Shown here in pieces: positions 48,725 through 57,990 of a stretch of 64,000 bases of DNA (position 1 is its first letter; the number at the start of each line of letters is the position of its first letter). The stretch spans positions 496,001 to 560,000 of the forward strand of contig NZ_NOYI01000027.1 in NCBI RefSeq assembly GCF_002258785.1, given 5' to 3'. Position numbers and translations under genes: made by a program. This DNA comes from Rhodococcus sp. 06-235-1A. GTDB taxonomy: Bacteria > Actinomycetota > Actinomycetes > Mycobacteriales > Mycobacteriaceae. The notes beneath the pieces were generated by a model. The model was not told where the DNA came from, did not search any database, and saw only the letters and a program-made list of their open reading frames with translations.

Positions 48725-50187
48725 GCTTGTCTTCTCTCCAGTGCGGTGATCCACAGGTGCATCGAGACGTACGAGCGCCACGGTGCCCAGCGGGCTGAGT
48801 TCGTCAGTGAGATGTCCAGGGCTTGCGCACCCTGGCGAACGACGAGGTCGGTATCGAGCAGAACATCGGGATCGCCGAGCAGCCGCATCACGACATAGCG
48901 GGCCGTCCAGGGGCCGATTCCTTTGAGCGCGAGCAGTTCTCGTTCGAGTTCGGGGCCCTCTCGCGCGGGATGCAACACGACGGTTCCCGACGCGATGGCG
49001 TCGGCGACGCGGATGACGGTCTGCACGCGGGCCGCAGGTCCGGTGAGTACCTCGTGGCCCCGTTCGGCGATCACGGCGGGTTCGGGAAACAACCTGGTGA
49101 CGGCGTCGTTGCCGAGATCGAGTGGTGAACCGAGAGCATCGACGAGTCGAGCGGTGTGGGTGGCCGCGGCCTTCAGCGAGATCTGCTGCCCGATCACCGT
49201 GCGCAGCAACATCTCTGCGCCGTCGACCACGCCGAGCGCACGAATGCCTGGGTGGGCGTCGACGCTCGGTGCCAACTGTGGGTCGGTGCGCAGGGCATCG
49301 TCGACGGCGAGTGGATCGGCGTCGAGGTCGAGGAGGTGTCGGATTCGGGCCACGGCGGGGGCGAGGTCTCGCATGTCCTGCAATGTCACAGCGGCACTGA
49401 CGAATTCGTCCATCACCCGCAGAGCCACCAGTCCGCCGGCGTGCGGCAGACGTAGCGATCGGACGTATTCGCCGTCCTCGGAGAACGATTCGATTCCCTC
49501 GACCACGTGACCGCGAAGGAACCACTCGATCCAGCCGCGGTCGAGGGGCGCGCGATAGGGCAGCCGCAACGTGACCGTTCCACCTGCGGTTGTCACCGCG
49601 GTGCGGTGTGCCTCCCGCCGCAGCGTCGACGGATCGACGGCGAAGACTTCTTTGACGGTGTCGTTGAACTGCCGAACGCTGGAAAATCCTGCAGCGAAGG
49701 CGATGTCGGCCATGGACATGTCGGTGGTCTGGATCAGGGTACGAGCGGTGTGGGCGCGGTGCGCACGTGCCAACGCCAGCGGGCCTGCGCCCACCTCCGC
49801 CGTCAGTACACGAGTCAGTTGGCGGCTCGAGTAACCGAGGGTACTGGCGAGGCCGTCGACGCCACCACGTTCGACGGCACCGTCGGAGATCAATCGCATG
49901 GCGCGAGAACTGAGGTCCGAGTGAATGTTCCAGCGCGGGGAACCGGGAGTGGCGTCGGGCTGGCAGCGGCGGCAGGCGCGGTACCCGGATTGTTGGGCCG
50001 CCGCTGCCGTGGCCAGGAACGAGACGTTGCCCGGCTTGGGGGTGCGTGCTGGGCAGGAGGGGCGGCAGTAGATGCCGGTGGTGCGAACGGCGGTGAAGAA
50101 CTGGCCGTCGAACCGTGCGTCACGCGAGGAGACTGCGCGGTAACACCGGTCGAAGTCCAGTTCTTGCACCTGCCGTTCGTTGCTCAT
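48721..50187 (-). CDS. Ada-AraC-AlkA fusion: alkylation-responsive regulator and DNA glycosylase
   Basis: The protein has 488 residues and three parts. The N-terminal Ada zinc domain has FFTAVRTTGIYCRPSCPARTP split by the cysteine pair, with CRRC downstream; Cys38 is the likely methyl acceptor from phosphotriesters. An AraC helix-turn-helix covers about residues 85-190 (SMADIAFAAGFSSVRQFNDT). An AlkA-type HhH-GPD glycosylase follows, with LKGIGPWTARYV and the catalytic Asp in LDTDLVV. It should sense alkylation, activate its own operon and excise 3-methyladenine. Such fusions are frequent in actinobacteria. The ogt gene follows in the same operon. Confidence 0.93.
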   Translation of the reverse strand: MSNERQVQELDFDRCYRAVSSRDARFDGQFFTAVRTTGIYCRPSCPARTPKPGNVSFLATAAAAQQSGYRACRRCQPDATPGSPRWNIHSDLSSRAMRLISDGAVERGGVDGLASTLGYSSRQLTRVLTAEVGAGPLALARAHRAHTARTLIQTTDMSMADIAFAAGFSSVRQFNDTVKEVFAVDPSTLRREAHRTAVTTAGGTVTLRLPYRAPLDRGWIEWFLRGHVVEGIESFSEDGEYVRSLRLPHAGGLVALRVMDEFVSAAVTLQDMRDLAPAVARIRHLLDLDADPLAVDDALRTDPQLAPSVDAHPGIRALGVVDGAEMLLRTVIGQQISLKAAATHTARLVDALGSPLDLGNDAVTRLFPEPAVIAERGHEVLTGPAARVQTVIRVADAIASGTVVLHPAREGPELERELLALKGIGPWTARYVVMRLLGDPDVLLDTDLVVRQGAQALDISLTNSARWAPWRSYVSMHLWITALERRQA

Positions 50188-50245
50188 GTACTCACTGTGT
50201 CAGCGCGAACCCGCCAGTGCTAGCGGAAATCGGACGTGGCTGCGC

Positions 50246-50295
50246 CCCTCGTGCGCGTTTTGCGTACCTCCAGCTACGCAAAACGCGCACGAGGG
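50246..50295. repeat. 21-bp perfect palindromic repeat, family 1 copy B
   Basis: The arms at 50246-50266 and 50275-50295 pair perfectly over 21 bases around CCTCCAGC. They share the 18-base core TCGTGCGCGTTTTGCGTA with the copy at 26288-26331. It lies between two genes of the same strand, 8 bases after the ybdD-like stop and about 60 bases before the Ada/AlkA start. It could terminate the cstA-ybdD transcript. Confidence 0.85.
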
Positions 50296-50302
50296 CGAAG
50301 CC

Positions 50303-50473
50303 CTAACAGCAGCGGGCCCCCGGATTTCGGTCCGCCTCCGCGTGCCGGTCCTTCCAGTACTGCCGCACGGTCGGAGGTTCCTGATCCGGGTGGCGGCGGG
50401 CCAGATGGGCGACATAGCGGTCGTAATCGTGGTCGCCCATCACCGAGGTGATCCACCACCACAGCCCGCGCAT
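50303..50473 (-). CDS. YbdD/YjiX family small protein (DUF466)
   Basis: This 56-residue protein starts MRGLWWWITSVMGDHDYDRY and ends GARCC before TAG. The pattern of an amphipathic Trp-rich start, YVAHLARRHPDQEPPTVRQY, and a Cys-Cys end is that of the YbdD/YjiX family, which is nearly always encoded right after CstA-type carbon-starvation transporters. Its ATG begins one base beyond the cstA stop codon, so translation is probably coupled. It is probably needed for peptide or pyruvate uptake by CstA, as in enterobacteria. It is easy to miss because of its size. Confidence 0.88.
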   Translation of the reverse strand: MRGLWWWITSVMGDHDYDRYVAHLARRHPDQEPPTVRQYWKDRHAEADRNPGARCC

Positions 50474-52747
50474 CTAGTGCGCCGATCCGGGGCGACGGAC
50501 GGTGCCTGCGTCGATCAGCTCGTCCCACTCGGCCTGAATCTTCTTCTCCGACGGGGTGAGGACGAAGCCGGTGGGGCCGAAGATCTTCGACGGCACCTCG
50601 GGCTCCTCGTTGTCGGGCAGGTCGGCTCCGCGAACGGCCTTGATGCACACCCACACTCCGGCGAACACGACCACCAGGACCAGTACCGCGAAGACGATCG
50701 ACAGCGTGCCCTGGATGAAGGTGTTGCGGATGACGGCGTCGATGGCCTCGGGGGTCTTCGCGCTGCCGAAGCTGCTCAGGCCCTGCTCCTTCGCGTCACG
50801 GAACTGCGAATGCTGCGTCCAGTAACCGATGGCCGGGACGGAGGAGAAGATCTTCTGGTACGACGCCGTCATGGTGACGATGAGGTCCCAGGCGAGGGGA
50901 ACTCCGGGTATCCACGCCCACTTGTAGAGGCCACGCTTGACGACGATCACCATCACTACCGTCAACGCGATCGCCGCGAGCAACTGGTTGGCGATACCGA
51001 ACAGCGGGAACAGGGTGTTGATGCCGCCCAGTGGATCGGTGACGCCCATGAGAAGGATTGCGCCCCAGGCTGCAACGACGATGACGGAGCAGATCCATGC
51101 GCCGGGACGCCACGACGGGTCCTTGAATTTCTTGGCCGATGCGCCGGGCAGGTTGCCGATGCTGTCGGAGAGCATGAAGCGTGCGACGCGGGTGCCTGCG
51201 TCGACCGTGGTGAGGATGAACAGTGCCTCGAACATGATCGCGAAGTGGTACCAGAACGACTTGAGCGATTCGCCGCCGAACACCTGGTGCAGTACCTCGG
51301 ACATACCGAACGCGAGTGTCGGTGCGCCGCCGGTGCGGGAGATGATCGATTCCTCGCCCACATCGGTTGCCGCCTGGCTCAATTCGGCCGGCGAGATGTC
51401 TCCGCCGCTCAGCCCCAATCCGTTGACGTACGTCGCCGCAGTCTCCGGAGTGCCGCCGGTCAACGTCGCCGGTGCGTTCAATGCGAAGTAGATGTGCTGA
51501 TCGAGAACGCAGGCGGTGATGAGCGCCATGATGGCGACGAACGACTCGGTGAGCATGCCGCCGTAGCCGATCATGCGCATCTGCTTTTCCTTCTCGAGCA
51601 ACTTCGGCGTGGTGCCGGAGGAGATCAGAGCGTGGAAACCGGAGAGTGCGCCGCAGGCGATGGTGATGAACAGGAACGGGAACAGTGAACCCGCGAAGGC
51701 CGGCCCGTTGCCCTCGGTGGCGAAGCTCGTCATGGCGGGCATCTGAATTTCGGGACGCGCGATGAGGATGCCGACGGCCAGCAGCGCGATGGTGCCGACC
51801 TTCATGAACGTCGACAGGTAATCGCGCGGTGCGAGCAGCAGCCACACCGGCAGGATGCACGCGAGCAGGCCGTAGCCGATCAGCAACCAGGCGACGGTGA
51901 CCTTGGAGAGGGTGAACCAGTCGGTGCCCCACTCGGTTTCGGCAACCCAGCCACCGGCGACAATGGCGAGCAGCAGCAATACGACGCCGATGAGCGAGAC
52001 CTCGGTGACGTTGCCCGGTCGCAGGAAGCGCAGGTAGACACCCATGAAGAGTGCGATGGGAATGGTCAGGGCGATGGAGAAGACGCCCCACGGGCTTTCG
52101 GCGAGTGCGTTGACGACGACGAGTGCGAGCACCGCGATGAGGATGATCATGATGACGAACACCGCGACCAACGCCGCGGTGCCACCGATGACGCCGAGTT
52201 CGTCACGGGCCATCTGTCCGAGGCTGCGTCCGTGCCGACGCGTAGAGATCCACAGCACCAGGAAGTCCTGGACGGCACCGGCGAACACGACGCCGATGAT
52301 GATCCACATGGTGCCGGGCAGGTAACCCATCTGAGCGGCGAGCACGGGTCCGACGAGCGGGCCGGCTCCGGCGATGGCGGCGAAGTGGTGGCCGAACAGC
52401 ACCCGACGGTCCGTCGGCATGTAATCCTTGCCGTTTTCCAGAATCTCGGCGGGCGTGGCTCTGTCGTCGCGCGGGAAGACGATCTTGCGTTCGATCAGCC
52501 TGGCGTAGAAGCGGAAAGCGAAGATGTAGGTACAGACGGCGGCGATCACGAACCACACGGCGTTGGGGTTCTCCCCGCGCACGATGGCGATGATCGTCCA
52601 GGCGACGCCGCCCAGAAGGCCGATTGCGACGAGCATCAGACGCTTCGCCGTGGTCATCGGATGTGATTCGACGACGCCGACGGGTGGTAGGTCGGGATCT
52701 GTCTTCAGCAGTTCGACGTGTGGATCGTCGGGTGCTTTCAGTGACAT
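50474..52747 (-). CDS. cstA: Carbon starvation protein CstA (peptide/pyruvate transporter)
   Basis: This 757-residue transporter has about 16-18 membrane helices. CstA features are GPLVGPVLAAQMGYLPG near residue 145, GVFAGAVQDFLVLW-like loop (VVFAGAVQDFLVLWISTRRHG, which I split at VQD), SSGTTPKLLEKEKQMR and TVDAGTRVARFMLSD. It imports peptides or pyruvate on carbon limitation. The start at MSLKAPDDPHVELL has GGAG upstream, and an ATG 15 bases earlier is possible. It is followed directly by the small ybdD-like gene. Confidence 0.93.
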   Translation of the reverse strand: MSLKAPDDPHVELLKTDPDLPPVGVVESHPMTTAKRLMLVAIGLLGGVAWTIIAIVRGENPNAVWFVIAAVCTYIFAFRFYARLIERKIVFPRDDRATPAEILENGKDYMPTDRRVLFGHHFAAIAGAGPLVGPVLAAQMGYLPGTMWIIIGVVFAGAVQDFLVLWISTRRHGRSLGQMARDELGVIGGTAALVAVFVIMIILIAVLALVVVNALAESPWGVFSIALTIPIALFMGVYLRFLRPGNVTEVSLIGVVLLLLAIVAGGWVAETEWGTDWFTLSKVTVAWLLIGYGLLACILPVWLLLAPRDYLSTFMKVGTIALLAVGILIARPEIQMPAMTSFATEGNGPAFAGSLFPFLFITIACGALSGFHALISSGTTPKLLEKEKQMRMIGYGGMLTESFVAIMALITACVLDQHIYFALNAPATLTGGTPETAATYVNGLGLSGGDISPAELSQAATDVGEESIISRTGGAPTLAFGMSEVLHQVFGGESLKSFWYHFAIMFEALFILTTVDAGTRVARFMLSDSIGNLPGASAKKFKDPSWRPGAWICSVIVVAAWGAILLMGVTDPLGGINTLFPLFGIANQLLAAIALTVVMVIVVKRGLYKWAWIPGVPLAWDLIVTMTASYQKIFSSVPAIGYWTQHSQFRDAKEQGLSSFGSAKTPEAIDAVIRNTFIQGTLSIVFAVLVLVVVFAGVWVCIKAVRGADLPDNEEPEVPSKIFGPTGFVLTPSEKKIQAEWDELIDAGTVRRPGSAH

Positions 52748-52880
52748 GTGTGGGGTCTCCATGCTCGCAGTTGTGACTGCGATCACCCTATGTGCGGAGC
52801 CGGTCGGCGTCCTCGAATCGACGCATCGCCGTGCGCCCGGCGGTCGCTGGAGTGCGACGAACGGGAAGTGTGGCCGAGGG

Positions 52881-54071
52881 TCAGTTACCGAGCGCGTCGT
52901 CGACGGCCCGGGCGCTGAGTACCTGATCCAAGACCAGGGCTGCGCTACCGATGACTCCCGAAAGGTCGCCGTGGGTGGTCGCCTGGATGGTGAGTGCCTT
53001 GGTGGCCAGCGCAGTGGCGTTTCCGTAGACGGTCTCGCGCAGGCCGGCAACGAAGATGTCGTACGCATTGGCCATGTCGCCGCCGACGATGAGGACCTCG
53101 GGGTTGAGCAGATTGACGGCTCCGGCCAGGGTTTCGCCGATGTGGCGTCCACTGTCACGGATGAGTCTGCGTGCTTCGGGGTCACCGCTCACTGCGAGGT
53201 CGACGACGCCGCGGATGTGGCCGACTTCTCGGCCCTGGTCGCTGAGTGCACGCACCAGTGCCCAGCCGCCTGCGATGGCTTCGAGGCATCCGCTGTCGCC
53301 GCACCGGCACGCTACCCCTGCGGCGGCTGCGGTCTTGGTGTGGCCGAATTCGCCTGCAGCACCCAATGATCCACGTTGTAGGGCACCGCCCGCGACGATC
53401 CCGGCACCGAGACCCGTCGAGGCCTTGACCAACAAGGCGTTCTGGAAGCGATCTCTGTTGTCACGGCGTTCGGCGAGGACCATCGCGTTGGCGTCGTTGT
53501 CGAGGAAGACCGGAGCTGCAGTGGTATCGGAGAAGAACGGGGCCAGTGGAACTCCGTCCCAGCCGTGCATGATCGGCGAGTCCAGACTGCAACCACGCGC
53601 CGTATCGGCGGTGCCGGGAATGGACAGGCCCACGCCGAGGATGCGATGTCCGCTTCGGTGCGATTCGTCCAGCAAGACCTGCAGGCGCTTGGTGATCTGC
53701 GGCATCAACTCGTCCGGTCCGATGCCGATTTCCTGATCGACGGTGTCGCCGGCGAGCGATTCTCCGCCGAGAGTGAAGACGCCCAGTTGCGAACGGCTGC
53801 GTCCGATCGCTGCCGCGAGCACGACACCCGCATCGACGTCGAAGGACAATCGCGCAGGGGGACGTCCGCCCGTCGATTGGGTGTCCTCGGTTTCGATGAT
53901 CAAGCCGAGTCCGGCGAGTGCAGCGACACGGGAGGCGACGGCCGAGCGAGACAGTCCGGTGATCCGGCCCAATTCGGCGCGAGTATCTGCTTCTCCGTCG
54001 CGAACCAGAGCGAAGATCTCACCTGCGGTCGCAGGTGGAGCGCTCAGGCGCGGCATCGACATATACGCCAT
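52881..54071 (-). CDS. ROK family transcriptional regulator
   Basis: The protein has 396 residues. An N-terminal MarR-like helix-turn-helix (ELGRITGLSRSAVASRVAAL, about residues 34-53) is joined to a ROK sugar-kinase-like domain. Visible signs are the LDNDANAMVLAE motif, GLGAGIVAGG, the glucose-type AGEFGHTK and the zinc motif CRCGDSGCLEA. Divergence from edd-eda (133 bases between starts) suggests it represses the Entner-Doudoroff operon in response to a sugar or sugar phosphate. The first four residues (MAYM) leave start choice between 54071 and 54062. Confidence 0.9.
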   Translation of the reverse strand: MAYMSMPRLSAPPATAGEIFALVRDGEADTRAELGRITGLSRSAVASRVAALAGLGLIIETEDTQSTGGRPPARLSFDVDAGVVLAAAIGRSRSQLGVFTLGGESLAGDTVDQEIGIGPDELMPQITKRLQVLLDESHRSGHRILGVGLSIPGTADTARGCSLDSPIMHGWDGVPLAPFFSDTTAAPVFLDNDANAMVLAERRDNRDRFQNALLVKASTGLGAGIVAGGALQRGSLGAAGEFGHTKTAAAAGVACRCGDSGCLEAIAGGWALVRALSDQGREVGHIRGVVDLAVSGDPEARRLIRDSGRHIGETLAGAVNLLNPEVLIVGGDMANAYDIFVAGLRETVYGNATALATKALTIQATTHGDLSGVIGSAALVLDQVLSARAVDDALGN

Positions 54072-54204
54072 TCAACCAACTGGCAACTTCTACGGCAACA
54101 CCCTAAGAAATGCTACTTAGAACTTTGAAAAACATAAGTTAGGTTGCTGATCGACTTAACCGGCCTTAGGCTGAGTCGTGAGAGACCGAACATCGGAGAT
54201 ACTC
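54072..54204. promoter_or_regulatory. Divergent control region ROK regulator / edd
   Basis: This 133-base region is clearly more AT-rich than its surroundings around 54085-54160. It contains the inverted repeat CTAAG (54103-54107) / CTTAG (54116-54120) and further TTAGG-like motifs at 54138 and 54166. Divergent promoters and a ROK operator are expected here; I cannot fix -10/-35 boxes with confidence. Confidence 0.4.
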
Positions 54205-56028
54205 ATGGACACACTTCATCCGGTCCTGCGTCAGGTCACCGACCGCATCGCAGACCGCAGCCAGTCCGACCGCACCACATATCTCGCTCGAATCGCTGCT
54301 GCCGGGGATCAGGGCCCGGCCCGTGGCCGACTTGCCTGCGCCAACATCGCCCACGGCTTCGCGGCCTCCGGTAAGGCCGACAAGCAAGCGCTGCGCGGCA
54401 TGGTCAAGCCCAACATCGCGATCGTCTCCGCCTACAACGACATGCTCTCGGCGCACAAGCCGTTCGAGACCTACCCGGCCGTGCTGAAGAAGTCGGTCAT
54501 CGACGCCGGCGGCATCGCGCAGTTCGCCGGTGGCGTCCCCGCGATGTGCGACGGCATCACGCAGGGTCGCGACGGCATGCAGCTCTCGCTCTTCAGCCGC
54601 GACATCATCGCGATGTCGACGGCAATTGCGTTGTCCCACGACATGTTCGACGCCACCCTGATGCTCGGGGTGTGCGACAAGATCGTCCCCGGAATGCTCA
54701 TCGGGGCACTGAGTTTCGGCCATCTCCCCGCGGTGTTCGTGCCCGCCGGTCCGATGACGTCCGGACTTCCCAACGGCGAGAAGGCAAAAGCGCGTCAGCT
54801 CTACGCCGAGGGCAAGGTGGGCCGTGAGGCGCTGCTGGACGCCGAGGCCGCGTCGTATCACGGCAGTGGCACGTGCACGTTCTTCGGAACGGCCAACTCC
54901 AATCAGCTGCTCATGGAGGTCATGGGTCTGCATCTGCCCGGCTCGTCGTTCGTCAACCCCGGCACTGCGATGCGCGACGCGCTCACCCGCGAAGCCGCGC
55001 ACGTCGTCACCGGTCTGACGTCGTTGGGCGACAACTACACCCCGGTGGGGGAGGTCGTCGACGTCAAGTCGATCGTCAACGGCTGCGTCGCACTGCTGGC
55101 CACCGGCGGCTCGACCAACCACACGATGCATCTCGTCGCCATCGCGAAAGCTGCAGGCATCACGCTGACGTGGCAGGACCTGTCGGATCTGTCGGCGGTG
55201 GTGCCGCTGATGGCCAGGATCTACCCCAACGGCAAAGCCGACGTCAACCATTTCCACGCGGCCGGCGGACTCGGGTTCGTCATCGGCGCTCTGCTCGACG
55301 AGGGGTTGATGCACGAGGATGTGAAAACCGTTGCCGGGCAGGGTCTGCGGCGCTACACCCAAGAACCGAAGCTCGACGGCGACGGCGTGATGTGGCAGGA
55401 CGGGACCCGGATGAGTCACGACGACACCGTGTTACGTGGCGCGAACGAGCCGTTCAGTGCCGACGGCGGACTGAAGATGCTGACCGGGCCGATCGGAAAA
55501 TGTGTCATCAAGACTTCCGCCCTGGCACCCGAACATCGGGTGGTCACCGGACCGGCGCGAGTGTTCGACGACCAAGCTGACTTCCTCGAAGCATTCGATG
55601 CAGGGCTTCTCGACGGCGACTTCGTTGCGGTGCTGCGTTATCAGGGCCCGCAGGCCAACGGCATGCCCGAGTTGCACAAGCTCACCCCGGCTCTCGGAAT
55701 CCTGCAGGACAAGGGCCGGTCGGTAGCGCTGATCACGGACGGCCGGATGTCCGGCGCTTCCGGAAAGGTCGCTGCGGCAATTCACCTCACGCCCGAAGCC
55801 GCGAGCGGTGGGCCGATTGCGAAGATTCTCGACGGAGACATGATCACCCTCGACTCTCTCGACGGCACACTGTCGATCGATGTTCCGCTCGACGAGTTCG
55901 AGGCCCGGCCGGTCACCGGACGAGTCTTGGACAAGGACGAATGGTCCAGCACCGGTCGTGACCTGTTCTCCGGTATGCGTGCGCTCGTCGGCCCTGCCGA
56001 CGAGGGCGCGATGTTCGTGATGCGTTGA
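54205..56028 (+). CDS. edd: 6-Phosphogluconate dehydratase
   Basis: This 607-residue enzyme of the IlvD/Edd family converts 6-phosphogluconate to KDPG in the Entner-Doudoroff pathway. Cluster cysteines are expected in [25 protein letters not shown] and [25 protein letters not shown] and [15 protein letters not shown] are also typical. Length and the FFGTANSNQ motif favour Edd over dihydroxyacid dehydratase, and the adjacent eda confirms it. ATG 54205 has CGGAGA 5 bases before it. It starts a two-gene operon with eda. Confidence 0.95.
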   Translation: MDTLHPVLRQVTDRIADRSQSDRTTYLARIAAAGDQGPARGRLACANIAHGFAASGKADKQALRGMVKPNIAIVSAYNDMLSAHKPFETYPAVLKKSVIDAGGIAQFAGGVPAMCDGITQGRDGMQLSLFSRDIIAMSTAIALSHDMFDATLMLGVCDKIVPGMLIGALSFGHLPAVFVPAGPMTSGLPNGEKAKARQLYAEGKVGREALLDAEAASYHGSGTCTFFGTANSNQLLMEVMGLHLPGSSFVNPGTAMRDALTREAAHVVTGLTSLGDNYTPVGEVVDVKSIVNGCVALLATGGSTNHTMHLVAIAKAAGITLTWQDLSDLSAVVPLMARIYPNGKADVNHFHAAGGLGFVIGALLDEGLMHEDVKTVAGQGLRRYTQEPKLDGDGVMWQDGTRMSHDDTVLRGANEPFSADGGLKMLTGPIGKCVIKTSALAPEHRVVTGPARVFDDQADFLEAFDAGLLDGDFVAVLRYQGPQANGMPELHKLTPALGILQDKGRSVALITDGRMSGASGKVAAAIHLTPEAASGGPIAKILDGDMITLDSLDGTLSIDVPLDEFEARPVTGRVLDKDEWSSTGRDLFSGMRALVGPADEGAMFVMR

Positions 56029-56060
56029 CCCGAGAACCCGATTCGAGAGAAAGTAAGACC

Positions 56061-56678
56061 GTGACTGCATCCCTGCTCGACCGCGTGCCCGTCATCCCCG
56101 TCGTCGTCATCGACGACCTCGATCATGCAGTTCCGATCGCTCGTGCGCTGGTGGCGGGCGGAGTGCCCGTCATCGAGCTGACCCTGCGCACACCGGTGGC
56201 GCTCGACGCCATCGAGCGCATCGCCGCCGAGGTTCCCGAGATCCTCGTCGGCGCAGGCACGATCATCACTCCCGGCCAGGCCAAGCAGGCCGCCGACGCG
56301 GGTGCTCAGTTCCTGGTCTCGCCCGGTTGCACGCCTTCCCTGACGAAGGCCATGCGAGATACCGGACTTCCGCATCTGCCCGGTGCCGCAACGGTATCCG
56401 AGGTGCTCGGTCTGCTCGAAGCGGGCTACACCGAGCTCAAGTTCTTCCCGGCCGAGGCATCGGGCGGCGCGAACTTCTTGAAGTCGATCCACTCACCGAT
56501 CCCGGCCGCCCGCTTCTGCCCGACGGGTGGAATCTCCACCGCAAACGCGTCGAGCTACCTGACGCTGCCGAACGTCGGATGCGTCGGGGGATCGTGGCTC
56601 ACTCCGGCCGCAGCTGTTGCAGAACAAGATTGGGATGCCATCGTCGCACTCGCGGCAGCCACGGCCGAATTGGTCTGA
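56061..56678 (+). CDS. eda: KDPG/KHG aldolase
   Basis: This 205-residue class I aldolase splits KDPG into pyruvate and glyceraldehyde 3-phosphate. The Schiff-base lysine is Lys127 in ELKFFPAEASGG and the general base is Glu39 in VIELTLRT. FCPTGGIS forms the phosphate site. GTG 56061 is chosen over an upstream TTG because of the AGAGAAAG ribosome site. It lies 32 bases after edd, completing the pathway. Regulation by the divergent ROK protein is likely. Confidence 0.95.
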   Translation: MTASLLDRVPVIPVVVIDDLDHAVPIARALVAGGVPVIELTLRTPVALDAIERIAAEVPEILVGAGTIITPGQAKQAADAGAQFLVSPGCTPSLTKAMRDTGLPHLPGAATVSEVLGLLEAGYTELKFFPAEASGGANFLKSIHSPIPAARFCPTGGISTANASSYLTLPNVGCVGGSWLTPAAAVAEQDWDAIVALAAATAELV

Positions 56679-56762
56679 GATTCCCGCTCCTCCGATGGAA
56701 CCAGAAGTGACGGTGCGGCGTCCTACTGGTTGTCCGTCATCGAACAATCGGGGGAATTTCTC

Positions 56763-57095
56763 ATGTCAGGTCCGTACGAGCAACCGTTCCCAGCCGCGCA
56801 GCCGTTTCCAGCGGGCCAGTCCTTTCCGGCCCCGCAGCCGTATTCGCAGCCAGCTGCTCTGCCGTCCTCCAATGCAGGCTGGGCCGTCGTGGCCATCATT
56901 TTCTTCTGGCCGCTGGCCATTCCGGCGTTCAACCACGCACTGAAGGTGCACCCGCTGTGGATGATGGGAGACGTTCAGGGAGCACAGTATTCGTCGAGTC
57001 GTGCCGGGTTCTTCGGGAAGCTGTCGCTGATCATCTTCGGTGCCTTCATCGTTCTCTACCTTGCGTTCATCGGCTTGGTCGTCTCGACCATGTGA
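56763..57095 (+). CDS. CD225/dispanin-like small membrane protein with FPA repeats
   Basis: This 110-residue protein starts MSGPYEQPFPAAQPFPAGQ, a Pro/Gln-rich tail with three near-repeats of QPFPA. Two membrane helices follow (NAGWAVVAIIFFWPLAIPAF; LSLIIFGAFIVLYLAFIG), with a loop containing ARxLxxx-like QYSSSRAGFFGK. This is the CD225/dispanin layout common in actinobacteria, with unknown role. GGGGGAAT precedes the start. It is preceded by eda and converges on the SDR gene. Confidence 0.75.
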   Translation: MSGPYEQPFPAAQPFPAGQSFPAPQPYSQPAALPSSNAGWAVVAIIFFWPLAIPAFNHALKVHPLWMMGDVQGAQYSSSRAGFFGKLSLIIFGAFIVLYLAFIGLVVSTM

Positions 57096-57117
57096 CGAAT
57101 CGACGGCGGATCACTGC

Positions 57118-57888
57118 TCACCCGCGGGTGACCGAGATGCCGCCGTCGACGTAGAGGGTCGTTCCGTGGATCATCGCGGCGTTGTCCGAGACCAGGAACA
57201 GAACGCCGTCGGCGATGTCCTGTGGGGTCATCACCTTCCCCGCAGGAGTTCCGGCGGTCATGGAGTCCAAGATTGCACGGGCATCCTTATTACCTGGGGT
57301 CGACGTGGCCCCGGGCGCGAGGGAGTTCACCCGCACGCCGCGTGGGCCGAACTCTGCTGCCCAACTGCGGGTGAGTTGCTCGTCGGCTGCCTTGGTGGCG
57401 GAGTACATCGCGGCGAAGGGGCTGCCCATCGTGGCCATCCACGACCCGATGTTCACGATGACTCCATTACCGCGCTCGGCCATGGCGGGAGCCAGTGCGC
57501 CGACGAGCACGTGTGGAGCTCGGACGTTGATGGCGAGCATCGCATCGAGCTGATCGTCGGGCAGGTCCGCGGTTGCGGTGGCCGGATAGATGCCGGCGTT
57601 GTTGACGAGAATGTCGACGCGGCCGCCGAGAGCGTCCGTGCTGCGGGCGGCGAACTCGCGGAGCTCCTGGTAGCTGCCCGAGAGATCGACGTCGACGAAG
57701 GCCGCAGTGCCGCCTGTCGCGGAAATGCGGTGAGCCAGCGCCTTGCCGCGCTCGGCGTCGCGGCCGCTGACGACCACCGATGCCCCCTGGGCGGCGAGGG
57801 TGAGCGCAATGGCAGCACCGATCCCACTGGTCGATCCGGTGACGACGGCGGTTCGTCCGAGGAGTAGCGGGGCAGTAGAAGAAGTCAT
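57118..57888 (-). CDS. SDR family oxidoreductase
   Basis: The protein is 256 residues from MTSSTAPLLLGRTAVVTG. The classical short-chain dehydrogenase signatures are TGSTSGIGAA for NAD(P) binding, VNNAGIYPATA, and the catalytic Ser-Tyr-Lys set NIGSWMATMG...YSATKAA. The Arg in SGRDAERG suggests NADP preference. It probably reduces or oxidises a small alcohol/ketone, with unknown substrate. It is divergent from an XRE-type regulator, 102 bases apart, which may control it. Confidence 0.88.
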   Translation of the reverse strand: MTSSTAPLLLGRTAVVTGSTSGIGAAIALTLAAQGASVVVSGRDAERGKALAHRISATGGTAAFVDVDLSGSYQELREFAARSTDALGGRVDILVNNAGIYPATATADLPDDQLDAMLAINVRAPHVLVGALAPAMAERGNGVIVNIGSWMATMGSPFAAMYSATKAADEQLTRSWAAEFGPRGVRVNSLAPGATSTPGNKDARAILDSMTAGTPAGKVMTPQDIADGVLFLVSDNAAMIHGTTLYVDGGISVTRG

Positions 57889-57990
57889 GACGCCATGTCT
57901 ACGGTCGGTCGAGGCAGTCAACCAGGCGTCGTTCTGCCTAGGTCTGTCATGACCAGGTTGGCAATCGCCCATGTCGCTACTGTGGAATTC

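Noticed and set aside
50180-51688. 502-codon plus-strand frame across cstA
   Set aside because: It runs opposite to CstA and YbdD, whose motifs are clear, and through the palindrome at 50246-50295.
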